DNA of 64,000 nt from Macrocystis pyrifera (taxonomy: Eukaryota; Sar; Phaeophyceae; Laminariales; Laminariaceae), in NCBI GenBank assembly GCA_031763025.1, contig JASSKH010000014.1, forward strand, positions 9,910,563-9,974,562. Direction: 5' to 3'. This document shows, one piece after another, positions 45,198-57,303 of the stretch (position 1 is the stretch's first letter; the number at the start of each line of letters is the position of its first letter). Both the position numbers and the translations under genes were made by a program. The notes below the pieces were generated by a model, which worked only from the letters and a program-made list of their open reading frames with translations, was not told the DNA's origin and did not search any database.

Positions 45198-47007
45198 GCC
45201 CCCCCACTCTGTGCTTGATACGCCAGGTCTCGAGCGGCTATAATCACATACTGCCCGACAACACGGCAAGTCTTAAAGTATACAATAAATAATTGCCAAA
45301 AAGGCGATCCCAAACTCCAACACAAAGAATAGCCAATGTAAGACGGCAATCCCTACTTCCATCGTGAATAATTGCCGAGGTAAAACGGCAATCCCAATTC
45401 CAAATCTGTCCACCTCAATCCCAAAACCAAATCTGTCCGTCTCAATTCCAGTACACAGCGAGACAACAGTAGCTACGGGAAGGGAAAAATCCAACAAACG
45501 TGGGCATGCTGGTAAAACCCTCAAACAAAACCCATAACACCGCCTTCACACAAATAGCGTACCGCCCGAGAACATCGCCCCCCCTGTTGCATTCTCCGTG
45601 AAAGTAGAGCAACGTCTCTGATATAGGACAATAAAATTAAATTATATCAGTCCCCCTGCTAAGCACTCTCCTCGGAAGCATACTCGTACAAAGAAGAAAA
45701 CAAACTACTGCCTCTGAATTCAAAATTACTTTGGGCATCATCCGTGATGGGTTCGCCTGTACGTTGTGCGCAATTAACCAATAGCCAAACCGTACTGCAT
45801 GATTCATCAAGACCATCGGCATACTCTACTGACGTACCAGGTATTAATCTTACTCAACGTTTTGGTACCTCCCTCCCCAACACATCCTACAATCCCCTAA
45901 GAACTCTTGAAGTCGTACGTCAATTCTTCAAGTACCTCCCAGAAACATTCCATGCCTGTCGAAATTCCTGCTCGTATCCCACAAAACCAAACGCCCCAAA
46001 ATCCCTGGAAACCAAATCAGTGGATTGAATCACCACAGCAGGCTCATCACAAACTCACGGCCAAAACGAAACGTCTCAGCGTGCAACGGTTTGATGAGAG
46101 AGTCGGCACGCTGCTCTTGTCGACCGTACGTGTTGATCTCGAACTCCCCGTGAAACACATGCCCCAGACATCTACATCCTATTAATAGAGAAAAACGTTG
46201 AACAGACGTTAGCGCACAAAAAAAATTCTACCAGAGAGAGACAGACCTCCGGTTCAGTAGTGCCGCATCCACTTCATATCTCACTCCAACTGAACTCTCA
46301 CTATCTGCGACAGAAAGTCTCCGTCGTGTCACCGAGTACAGCTACTGTGCCCCTTCCTGCTCGGTAGACGACAAAACACTCATCACAAAAATGTTGCGAG
46401 CAGAATCATGCCATCAAATCCCCCCTGATGATTCTTCACTCAAAACAATAGTGACAAAGACAACGTCAGTACCGATTTCTAGTTGGCCTTCCTCAGATAT
46501 GAGTGGGTAATTGGCAACGCAGATACGTCCATTTTTCCATTACAACTCGCGGCCTGGGCAGACACAGCAGTAAGGAATCAGGTGGCAGACGTGGTACGGT
46601 CCGGTAGGTACGGTTCCATCATACCCTCTGGTTAATATACGAGTACGTAGGCAGCAGTTGCGGTGGAAATGTTTCTGCCATACAGAACATATCAGGTACA
46701 CCACAACTTCTGTAATGCTACATACTCCATGAAAGGACATTAAGCCAAACACAAAAAAGAAAAAGAAGAAAAAACTGACGCAATCCACCAACACTAAAGT
46801 GGGCGACACTGGAAAAATAGAGCATATGCCTTTTTCCCAGGGTCGAACGAGAATTTTCGCTTCCCGCTGCTGCTGCTAGTCCCCCTCCCCCCGGCCTGTT
46901 TCCCAGGGTCAAACGGGAAATTTCGCTCCCCACTGCTGCTGCTACTGTGGGTCCCCGCCCCGTCGTGCTCCTCGTCTCCCTTTCCGCCACCATCCCCCCA
47001 AACCGCG

Positions 47008-47582
47008 TCAGGTGGGCTGGACAGTGCCACACTGCCTGGCCATGCGACCATGGAATATGTAGTCATCGCACGCACTGTTGGGTGCACGGCAAATTACATC
47101 CCTATGCCCTCGGGCGCCGCACCGCGCGCAGATGTAGAATCCGTACATTGACGCTCCTGCAGGCAGAGGGGACTCAGGCTGATAGCACACACGATGGGTG
47201 TTGTCAACCGCACCAGTGCACCATTCCGAAGAGGCATGTGGCCGCTGTTGCTGCTGCTGCTGATAGCTCTGGTCTCCACCCCAGCGCTGCTGCTGTTGCC
47301 CACCAAAATAATGTGTCCCTGCTGCGGCTGGCCGGCACATCCACACTGCCGTTGTTGTTGCTGCTGCTGCCCCGCACTCTCATATTGCCGCTGCTGCTGC
47401 TGCTGCTGCTGCTGCTGAGGCTGCTGTTGCCGTGCCCCGTCATACTGCCGCTCCTGATAGCTCTGGCTTCCACCCCAGCGTTGCTGCTGTTGTCCACCAA
47501 AGTCATACTGCCGCTGCTGCGGCCGCGCGTCACCTCCACACCGTGGTTGCCGCTCCGCCTCCATACCAAGCAGCTCCCCCAT
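47008..47582 (-). pseudogene. Gag-like Gln-rich region with zinc knuckle
   Basis: Interior of the LTR element. A long Gln-rich, CAG-repeat-driven stretch precedes CARCGARGHRDVIC, a CCHC knuckle of nucleocapsid type, and a weaker second Cys/His cluster. Treated as a fossil. The CTG-rich + strand frame over the same DNA is a shadow. Confidence 0.6.
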
Positions 47583-47679
47583 TTGCGGCCTACCACCACA
47601 GAAGCCCTTCTACCAGTAGTGCTCTCCTCTAAAACAGTAGAACCCTTCAGCGTCCTCCGGGCTCGGAAACACGACATCG

Positions 47680-48083
47680 TGTTTGAATACGAGGAGCTGG
47701 CGGACGCGTCCACGTGTTGCACGCGTGGTCTACACCATGATCGTCGAAGAAGAGCGGTATATATATATTATCAGGCACACTACCCCGAAATACACCCCCA
47801 CGCAGGAGCACAGTACCTTATCGTCAAAGGCTCCAACACATATCAGGCGATCCAATACTTTTTTACGTCAGAGGTCCCGACACATATATAACGAGGAGTA
47901 TCTTAGCACCAAACCCCGGGTCCTATCTTAGCATCACGACTGCCTCGCAAGGCGAGCCGTACCCACATCCCAGAAGACTCAGGCATGCCAAATAATGCGT
48001 AGACACGTAATACGAAACCCCAGAATATATATGAAACCGTCAGATATCCCCAGACCAGTACCGAGTACAGCATGTCACAAACA
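47680..48083 (-). repeat. LTR (upstream LTR in element orientation)
   Basis: 404 bp, TGTTTG...CAAACA, followed by the AAGGG target duplication. It is longer than its partner mainly through a small internal duplication around 47905-47930. Confidence 0.8.
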
Positions 48084-48369
48084 AAGGGCACCAAATACGG
48101 CAAGATGCACGTTTCGGGCTACCTACTCTTGCCAGTAGTCGTCGCTCGAATCCGGCTCCTGGGGTGAACGAGGGCGGTGACGGCGGGAGGCAGAAGAAGG
48201 TCAGAATCAACACCGCCAATATCCTCGGGAGGCAGAAGAAGGTCAGAATCAACACCGCCAATATCCTCAGGTGGGCACAAGATTGCACGTTTTTTTTTTT
48301 TGCGTTTCATCAGGACAGAAACATATATCCCCCTTTCTACGTCGGAAAAAAACTATCATCCTTTTTACA

Positions 48370-48640
48370 AAATTGGGTACCCGGGTTAAGCCACTTGGGA
48401 CTCCAGCGAGAAAAAATGAGGATAAAAAGTGACGATTACAGCAACGGACAATGCGTGCTTGGGGGATGATACTAATTCGGGTCCGACATGCAATGCGACA
48501 CCGCCAGGAGTCGTACTGCACGGGCGCAACATAATCTACTTGTACCGCTGGGCTCATGCTGCTCCTACACGATTGGCAACACCAAGGTGATCACTGTTTT
48601 AGTCGCTCTTTCGGCGTCTCAAAGGGGTTAAGAGACGGCA
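48370..48640 (+). repeat. Dispersed repeat R4, copy c
   Basis: Third copy of R4, about 290 bp beyond the LTR element. It shares AAAAGTGACGATTACAGCAA, GGGGGATGATACTAATT and ACCGCTGGGCTC with copy b. Confidence 0.65.
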
Positions 48641-49209
48641 TGCTACAGTAGGAAAATATAACAATTGAGATAAATCAAACCGGCTGGCCACTAGACCCGC
48701 CTACACTAGCGCTATACAACCCCACTGTACATGAATAAAGATGGGTGTTTTAGACCTGTACGCACTGCAACTTTCTCAAGTCGGGGTACACACTGTACTG
48801 AAAATACGAAGCCCCATCAATTTCTCCACGTAGGTCGTCTCCGTAAAAACGGTCGCCACTCGACAGGAGTCAAGAAGGGCGGATGATATTTCTTCGAAAA
48901 TGCAAATCGGCATACATACATACCTGGTAGCCGTCAACGGTCTCGTAGGCGGAAGAACTGCAAAACTATAAAACAAAAAACATCTTGGACACTATTTAGC
49001 GCCAAAAAAAAATCGTTTTCCTCGTGTTGGAGGTTGTGGATTCGGTCTTGGCCCCCACGCTGCCCCGTCTCCCGATTTCCCGGGAAGCAGGCGTTTACAA
49101 TGGTTTGTTTTCACTACCACCATTTAGTGGGAACACTGCTGTACGCCCCATGCTCAAAGGAGGTAATATATGCGCCCGACCTACACCCACAAACAGCTGC
49201 CTTTTGTGG
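48641..49209. other. Stretch downstream of the ERI1-like gene
   Basis: No gene recognised. It could hold the 3' end of the exonuclease gene if the last recognised exon is spliced further. Confidence 0.35.
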
Positions 49210-52200
49210 CTACAGGCAGGATTGTGTGGGGTAAAACCAGCAAATTAACCGGACCCAACGACCTCCAGCCAGCAAGCACAACGAACCGTGTTGCAAAATA
49301 CACGGCGGGCGTTTTGTCAAAAACTGAAGGAAAACAAAGTACGGCAGCCGCGAGATCGAGTATATCGTCCAAGACGCCCATCTCTGCGAGCGTGTGCTAC
49401 GCCGATCGCGCGTGCTCGTGTACGAAGTACCAGGTATACGTATTCGAACGAAGGACAATGGTTCGCACCCGCTCAGGCGACACAGCTCTCTGGCCACCTT
49501 GGCGATGTTCCTGCAATCGTCGAGGCCGCTGTGGTGTCGTCCTTCCAGTACCAGCCCCAGCCGCAGTAGCATGCTCACCATGCCCAAGCCCGGACGAGAT
49601 CGACCACCCCGTTTGTGCGACATGGGGGGTGCGTGCTCCTGCGGACGGCGGAGACGCAAGGCGCGTGATGCAGCAGTCGGGCTTGATGAAGAATCTTATA
49701 TACAGGTAAAAGTACAGGGGAGCACGAGAAAAAACTTATTCAATCGTGTACCCCTGACCATTTTTGAGACACGAGCAAGGGGGGAGGGTGTGATACACGC
49801 ACCAAAAGAGACCAGTTTCATGATAATCGAATAGGAAAAATAAATTGGATTTGATTTGAAAAGAATTTCGTGAAAAAAATATGTCTTTGGGTCGTATCGG
49901 GGAATAGTGTCTTTGAAAAAAAATCGAATAACGCACAAGGGCCAACGAACACCCGACGACAACCAACGAGTTGATCGACGGCCTGCTTACTCCCTGGGGC
50001 GCCGCGGTCAGGCCGATTTTTTTGCCGGCACCGCCGAAGAGGCCATCGCTCTTGAGATGTCTTGGGTGGCTGGCGCAGGCCCACGCAGGTAGCAGCGACG
50101 GGGATAAAGCGATCGAACTTCTGAGCGAAGTCGTGACCCGGTCGGTGCTCGTGTGCTTTGCGAGGCAAAGAGCAATGAAAAACTGGGTTTGAGCCGGCCT
50201 TGTCAATTTTTGAGGCGCCGATGATGGTCTACTCTGTTCTAGGGGCCGTCGGACCTCGCGCTGCGGCTGCACCGGTGGCCCTGTCTCTCGGGAATGGTGG
50301 CTCTCACCTGTGAAGCAGTCGACGACACGGCTCAAGTTTGCGTGGCATACTTCGGTTTCAGGAACATGCCACGTCGAGTTGGACAAACTCCCCAAATTCA
50401 ATAACACGAAGAGCAAACGAAGTCCGACAAGACTTCTTGTCGAATTCGCTTTTTTTCGTTTTATTCGAATCAAACGTCATTTTTCTGCTTGGTGATTCAC
50501 GTTTGCGACCAATCAGATGCAAATCAAATCAAACGAAGAAAACAGTGGCGAAGTATCATGAAACATTCCTCGTTAAGATGGGCCCTACGGAGAAGAAAAA
50601 TGCGGTGTTTTTTTCCATTCGTACAGAAATCCCGCTTCACTGGTTTGTTTTTCGATATATAACCTGGCGGGGGGATTGTGCTGTCATTTTTTTTTGTTTT
50701 TTTTGTGCTTCCCCTGGGAACCAATGTTCCATGAGGAAGATATCAGCAAACGAAACCGTTATGTTTCCACCCCAACAAGAACAACCAGCATGAAAGCGTT
50801 GGGGTCTGGTCGAACGGAAACGTTTCAGCGTCTTAACTACCCGGCGGGTCACCAGAGAGCACCAAAATATAGAGCGCAACTTCACTCACCCAGAATCAAA
50901 TACTTCGTATACCTACTTTGGCGTGTACTATACAGCTACAGCATGGTTGGTGTCACGCTGTCAACACGCGCGAGCGGTGCACATCCGATGGCTTTTTGCT
51001 TGAGGGCTTGAGACGCGTCTATATATCTATATTCCAATCGCTTCTTTCGCTTCCCAGCTCAACCAAAACACTGATGGTGAGAGGTTTTACCCTCAGCGAC
51101 GTTCTGGGCTGTACTCGTACAGCCGTGTGGTCACAGATGTATCGCTTTCTCCTCCCCGCTACTTACATCTTTATCGCGCATGGTATGTACAGGGTTCATT
51201 CAGCATTCCCACTGGTCGTCGATTTTTACCGAAATTTCTCCTATCCTATAGGGGGCCGCCGTCCCATCGTGGAGACAAAGCTCTTGCAATTAGAGTAAGA
51301 TTAAGGTTTCAGGACCAATTAATCTTCGGTAAAAATACTGGAGTCTATTGGTTTTTGTACATGCGATGGGTCCTGATTACTGCCGTGGTTCCCCGTAATA
51401 CTGAAAGGGTAAACCAAGTAATTATGACCGTCTTACCCGAAACACATCCTTGATGTTTGCCCAGGTTTTCAGGTGCGCAGGAACATGTGTGCCGATCAAC
51501 TTGCACTGTGTCGGTAGCATGGTCTTCAGGTCCCAGTTTCCTTCGTCACCATTTAGCGGAGGGGTAGAGAAACGTGTCGGACAGCCAATCACCAGCATGA
51601 CGCGCGCAAGGTGACCTTAGAGGGTGTCCAGTCGATGACGCTTAGCCGATGAAAGCAGCGGTTCCTACAACGCCTCAGGATACTGTTTACCCCCTAATAT
51701 TTGGTCAGGAGGCAAAGCGTGGCCCACAGGGTTGAGTGCTACTGTTTGTGCGGAACGTTGCGAGACCAGGCTACATAGCGGAACGCAATGCATGGCGCCA
51801 AATGTAGAAAAATGCTGCGCAGCCGGCCTGACCTTCGCTGTAGGTATTCTGCTTCCACAAAAATCGGACAGATCAGATAGATCTCCATGTAGTGATCTAG
51901 ATCTTTGGGGGGTACATAGATAGATTCCTGGTTCATACCATATGATCTGCACGACCCAGTAGGGCATGCATTGCGGGGCTGGGCTCTGTATGACACGTCT
52001 TTTGCGTACTTGCTTGGTTGGTGGGTTACGTATGACACCGGGCTCCTGCACGGCATCTCAAAATCGGCAAGTATAGGATCTAGACGATCTATCAGTATGA
52101 TATATCTGTAGATGATCTATCTGTCCAATGTGTGCAACATTCCAACGCACCATCGACTGCATGCCCACAGCGGTGCCACCGCGTGGCTAACTATTACGGG

Positions 52201-55191
52201 GGACCATAGTAAACAGGACCTGCGGTACACACAAAAACATATATATTTCCCTCTTTTTACTGACAATATTTGGTCCTATTAACTGCGGTCCCAAGTAGCA
52301 GGCGGATCTCACAACGCCACCAGCCGCAGGCAGACCCAGCAGGCCGTCGAGGACACAGCAGTAATAGTCCCTGCATAGTGGTATTCGCCAGCCAATACAG
52401 GCACCATATCGGCAACCGGCACCACTCCGTACACTGGTTGATCCCATCTGTGGCAAGCGATTATGAAGGCATTATAGCGGGCAGCCGGCAATACTCAACC
52501 GACACTATCGAGGGACCACTGCTGTGCACCAAACGCCACCATGCGACGGAAAACCCGCGCGGCGACCTTACCGCACGTGATGAAGAGGCAAGACCGCTCC
52601 TGCCCCGGAAGGCACGAGTGCCTCCTCAAAAACTCCGTGTGTTGATGCAACGCCTCTTCGAATAGCACAGCGCCATCCACCGTAGCCTGAAACGGCGGAT
52701 CGGGGAGTGGAGGCGTTTTTTTTTTTTTTTTTAAATGATGGTTTTCGCTATCCTTCTCAATTCGGAGGAAATTATTTGTTCAAGCTAATATTTTCAGATT
52801 CGCAAGAGCGAATGAAACGCGCGTTCTGTTAGCAATCGACGAAATTGACTATTCACAGTCATTGGCTCTCGCAAGGCAAGGGTATATTGGTGTCAGAGGC
52901 AAGGAAGAGGGACAAGAGGGTTGCCCGCTCTTGAGTACCTCTAGCTTGGCGTACATATCTTTGCAAGTATCGCAGAGGCACGAGAGCGGACAGCACGACA
53001 CGGCCCGCTGCCGATTGATAGGCCTAGAGATCAGGTGTGCTGTGAAGGGTATACAACGTTTTTTCACGTGAGGGGTCCTTAAAAACTCGACTACGCCTCT
53101 GCAGGAGCGGTTTGAGCTGGGTGCCTCTCGGAGAGACTCTGAACTGATTTCGAGGAATGTACTGCTGATTTTCTCGGTCCAACTGTCAAAAACGGATATG
53201 AGCGTAAACGAGTAAAAAAATCGAACCTAATACAATGCGGGCCGCATAAGAATCAGCCTGAAGCATCACTTTTACTTTCCAGCGCAACTCGTCGGAAGTT
53301 TTCTCCTCAGCATCCTTCCGGACACGGGTCTGAGTCTCGTGGAAGCAAGTTTGTCGCCACTAAAGGGGAAAAGCCGGCATTGTTGAAAAAAAAATGTGCT
53401 GCTGGGTACGATATAAGCAGGGGATAGGGGAGAATGTTGCAGATAGTCACAATTTCAGCATGTTGCGGTGTTGGCGATAGTATCGTGCTCCGGCAAAAAT
53501 CCAGTACACCCGGCGACGGTTTAGGATAGATCTTCCAGCGGTTTAGCACAACTTTCCGGGAACTTATAACTCATAACTAGTTTAGGGAGGAAAATTGTGG
53601 TCCGCAGTTCGCCGATCGTGTTCCACAGCTCGGGACAAAAAAAAAAAAAACTTGAACGCGGTGCAGTCGCGTTTCTGGCTCGTTTTGGGTCCGGGTTGGG
53701 TCAGGGCTACTACGGCTAGGGATGCAGGGCTTGGGTTGGGTCTACGCCCATGCCTTGATCCCACCATCGGAAATTTTGCCGGCTGCAGCTCGAGAAAGGT
53801 GAACAACCAGCATACCGGCCCCTGGGAGATATATCCTACCAAGTCGTAGCCAAGAGGGGCTCGCAAAAGTTCCCGACCGATAGGAAGGCGCAATTCCGTT
53901 GAGGGCGTTGAGTTCGCACAGAGGAATGATGCGATCGTTTTTGAGCTCTCGTTTTCTCGATAAAGTCGAACATTTTCATTTTCGGAAGGCTGTTTCTCGA
54001 ACAGATCTTTCCGAACACACCTTAATGTTGTTCGGTGCAGTATTGGCAACCTTCCCGTTCTGGAAAAATCGAAAGCTATTACGGGGGACCATAGTAAACA
54101 TGACCAAATATTGCTAGAAAAAATAGGTAAATATATGTTTTTTTTATGTATACCATAGGTCCTATTAACTATGTCCCCCCGTAATAAGAAACGGTCGCAT
54201 CCCTGTGCCAACTCGATGACTTCTGCTCGACTTCTACAATTTCCTCAATGGTTATTCGTCAGGGGCGGAGCATTCGGGGGTGACATCGAACAACTTTCCC
54301 GAGAGCGCCTGCACCGCTAAGGGTCTTTCATACCCAAACGAACACAAAAAATCCGGATTAGAGACTAAAAGAGTCACGATTCGGGACGTTTGTAAAATGG
54401 CGTGATGTCACGTGCCGAAAAAAAAAAACGAATTCGCGATCGTATTCGCACAAAATTGCGATATATTTATAAATTTATATATATATTATTCATACTATAT
54501 AATTATATAATATATATATAATTATATATATATATATCTATATATATTCCCCCCCCTTTTTTCCTAAAAAATATGGCACGATTCGTGACAAATATTCACC
54601 ATTTGCAAAAAACACACAAACCGCGTTTTTTTTGCCACCATTCGTTACATGTGCTTGTTTCGCTAGGAACGATGACCTCAAGTCGGCCCGTACGACGCCA
54701 ATTTAGAAAACGTCGACCCTTTCACATGCCACGGCCTGGGGTGGCCGCGTCTGACCTTTTACGTCTCCTGCTGGGAGGAAAACGCACGCAGACGAAAATT
54801 GCATGACGACGTGCTGCGGTGTCTATCGAGCAGGCCAGCCAAGCTACGGTAGCACACCTCACCCGACAGGGAGGTACAAGGTCCACGAGGGCATAAAAAA
54901 GGAGGGAGAAGGGGTGCGGTGATGGAATATATATCCGGCGGGTTACAACGGCAAACGAGGTGGAGAACGCGCCGGGTGCGCGCGAAGCCGCTGCTACCAG
55001 CCGCGCGAGGCGCGAGGCGGTACGCACCTGCTGTATCCCGGTGAGTCCTGTGCAAAACGGGGTGAGCGTTGGGTTCTGCACGGGGCCGACATAGGCGCGG
55101 AACTCGTCGAGCACCTCCAGGGACTGAGCGTCCAGCAGAACGGTGGGAAACTCGATCACCTCTGGGGGTCCAAATCTGTGCCGAAAAAAAA

Positions 55192-55227
<36 letters not shown>

Positions 55228-56879
55228 AGCGCAAGGCAGCGGAAAACGCCCCAGAATATACAAGTCAGGACACAGGCACGATAACAAACGGGTAAAAAAA
55301 GGAAACACCATCCCCTCGGACGGACTTTCAAACCGATTTTCTCGGCTATAGGGAGAGAGCCGAAACGCCGAGCGATGCGTCTACTTGAAACGTCTCTATG
55401 GGACAGTTCCGATGCCTCGGTTCTGGTTGTATAGGCCCCTCCTTGTTTAGGAGAAATCCGGCTCAGCTATTCGTCTCAGGGGGTGTGTAGTCTTAATCAT
55501 CCCAGTGTGATAGTCTTACACGATGGTCAGGGCGCAGGCCGGAGGCGGTTTTCTGCGGGCGAGAGCGTTTGAGCATGAGGTGCACGGAGGGAAACCCAAG
55601 GAAAACAAGACTTGCAGCAATCTGGAAAATCACTACTACTGTACGGCACAGCTTTTGTGTTGTATCGTTCTGATTGTGCCATCACGGTGATAGGCAAATG
55701 CTGGCGGGACTATTTTAATACCGCGATCGAGTCGCGATCGAGTAAGAGCGGTCACGGGACGGAAGCCCCACTCAACGGTACCATTCCGTTTACTTTGTCC
55801 GATGCCCCCTGGTCGTTGCGACGAGCGTGCAATAAAAACAAGGCATATTTATACCATGCGACTTCTGCTGCTGCACATGCTAAGCTACTCCTTCCCACCC
55901 GTTCTTACGCTACCCCCGTCCGCTTTTGCTGTCGGCCAAACGTCGTCGCACACCCATCCCTTCAGTTCGCCCCGTCCGAAGGGCATGCGTCCGCACAAAG
56001 CACAACGCACTATATAGCCTGGCCTGTTGCCACACCCATCGCGATAGAACAACGGCACGACAACATCTCCTGAGCAAAACCAAAAGGAAGGCAATCACCT
56101 GCCCCCATCAATGCTTCGGTCCTCGCAGGTAGCTTCGAAGTCGAGGACGGCGTAAACATCGACCTCGTCCGCCTCCTTCTCCCCAAAGGCACCGTTCTCT
56201 GCCTCGTCAAATCGACCCTCACACCCGCCCGAGCCTTCTTTCCCCGGGCTACTCCCACCCTTCGCCAACCTTCCGTAGCTTGCCTCCTGCTCCCTAGGAA
56301 GCACCCCCCCCCCCCCCCCACCACCACCACCACCAGGCTTCCCGGCTTCCCGCGCCTTGCCACCGAAAGCTGAAATACTCTCCACCTGGCTTCCGAGCTC
56401 TGGCCCCTTGCCACCGCACGCTAGAGTACTACTGGCACCTTTCGCCTGGGAGGGGGCGGCTGCCGCGGCCCCTTTCTTCCTCCAGCGGCTCGATCGTTTC
56501 GGCGGCACTGGTGCCTCTCTCCTCTCCGTGGAAGGGTTGCTCTCTTGCGGCAGCCCCGGAAACCCCGCCCGATCACCCGAAGCACCCGCGTTCGGAGTCT
56601 TTCCCTGGTCGTCCCAGGGGATAGCTGCGGGCACATTTTCCGGTCGTCGCATTCTACCGGCTGCTTTTTCGTCGGGCAAGGAGGTTCCGGAGATGTCCGA
56701 CGCCCCCTGCGTGTCTGCAGTATGCGGAAGGACAAGCCGCGGGGGGGCGGTTCCGTGCAACGTCTGCCGAGCTTGTTGCCTCTCTTCTGGGGCTGCGGGA
56801 GATTTGCCCTTGGGGCGGAAGTCTAAGACGCCGTCGACGCGGGAGAAGTACGACGGGCTGAGCGTGCCGTCCTGGCCAG
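49210..56879 (-). CDS. ERI1: ERI1-type 3'-5' exoribonuclease (DEDDh family)
   Basis: Five exons in gene order: 56879-56099, 55175-55028, 52686-52572, 51540-51437, 49638-49210. All recognised introns are GT-AG and all joins keep frame. Exon 1 has a low-complexity N-terminal region, then VYAVLDFEATCEDRS (Exo I, catalytic D and E). Exon 2 gives PPEVIEFPTVLLD and TPFCTGLTGIQQ. Exon 3 has VLFEEALHQHTEFLRRH and FITCG, completed by exon 4 NWDLKTMLPTQC (Exo II Asp). Exon 5 encodes EGRHHSGLDDCRNIA (Exo III His and Asp). The full catalytic set is present. In animals and fungi ERI1 trims histone mRNA ends, 5.8S rRNA and small RNAs; the role here is inferred. Exon 1 starts at an acceptor, so a 5' exon is missing. 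Sequence after CRLSG is not conserved, and GTGCGA there may be another donor. Intron 1 begins GTGATT. Confidence 0.88.
51301..51399 (+). mobile_element. TTACGGGGG MITE, degenerate copy
   Basis: Old copy recognisable by AGGACC near the start, GGTCCTGATTACTG and the end TTCCCCGTAA. It lies in the ERI1-like intron between exons 4 and 5, a few tens of bases past the donor. Confidence 0.6.
52194..52295 (+). mobile_element. TTACGGGGG MITE, copy 6
   Basis: TTACGGGGGACCATAGTAAA to CTGCGGTCCCAAG, flanked by TA on both sides. Lies in the ERI1-like intron between exons 3 and 4. Confidence 0.85.
53880..54250 (-). repeat. Dispersed repeat R5, copy split by a MITE
   Basis: Matches 62430-62665 in inverse orientation (CTTCCCGTTCTGG, TGTTCGGTGCAGTATTGGC, GAACATTTTCATTTTCGG). 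It is interrupted by MITE copy 7 at a TA that is single in the other copy. Lies in the ERI1-like intron between exons 2 and 3. Confidence 0.65.
54079..54184 (-). mobile_element. TTACGGGGG MITE, copy 7 (nested in R5)
   Basis: 106 bp, TTACGGGGGACCATAGTAAA to CTATGTCCCCCCGTAA, flanked by TA on both sides. The uninserted relative near 62456-62465 reads GCGTAAAAAAGCG with a single TA. Confidence 0.9.
54455..54552. repeat. AT-rich microsatellite
   Basis: Nearly pure A/T run of TATA and ATTATAT units within the ERI1-like intron, followed by a C run and a T run. Confidence 0.85.
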
Positions 56880-57303
56880 CTTCGGTTGAGAAGAAAAACA
56901 ACAAAAGGATCGATCGATCGATCGTTCGTTCGTTTGTTCGTGCGTCGCGCGGTGGAATAAAATTGTAGGATCGGTCCGAGGGGCCGGAAAAAAAAAAAAC
57001 GAGGCAACAAAAAATCAGCAACGACAACGAATGAAGCCAATATTTGGGGGCACGTGTTGGATTTACGAGTGGATAGCAAGGTCGGTAGGTGTAGACTGCA
57101 ACCGATCTACAGCAGTAGGTATGTACGGGGCATTTTGGCGGTTTTGGCAGAACGGGAACATGGAGCACAATGTCTTCTTTACAATGAAATGCCAGTTGGG
57201 CTACTTCAGTCACTCGATCTGCGGAGATTGCGGCGGGTTTGTGTTTCCCCGAACGGGAACATGGATAATTGCATTTTTTCGTTAGAAGGAACTACCAGTT
57301 GGG

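Larger units (their letters stand above)
44821..48083 (-). mobile_element. LTR retrotransposon fossil, probably non-autonomous
   Basis: Bounded by two direct repeats (44821-45197 and 47680-48083), each starting TGTTTG and ending in AACA. The 5-bp direct duplication AAGGG flanks the whole element (44816-44820 and 48084-48088). The interior is only about 2.5 kb. It holds a Gln-rich Gag-like region with a CCHC zinc knuckle on the - strand. A purine-rich tract lies next to the left LTR in - strand orientation, as expected for a polypurine tract. No reverse transcriptase or integrase was recognised. The LTRs differ at roughly one position in ten by eye, so the insertion is not recent. Confidence 0.85.

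Noticed and set aside
46947-47891. Long Leu-rich + strand open frame of 314 residues
   Set aside because: It is the complement of the CAG-repeat Gag-like region of the LTR fossil; poly-Leu comes from CTG runs.
53582-54211. 209-residue - strand frame as an exon of the exonuclease
   Set aside because: It spans a MITE and repeat R5, and the flanking exons already join in frame without it.
56357-56968. 203-residue + strand frame
   Set aside because: Complement of exon 1 of the ERI1-like gene.
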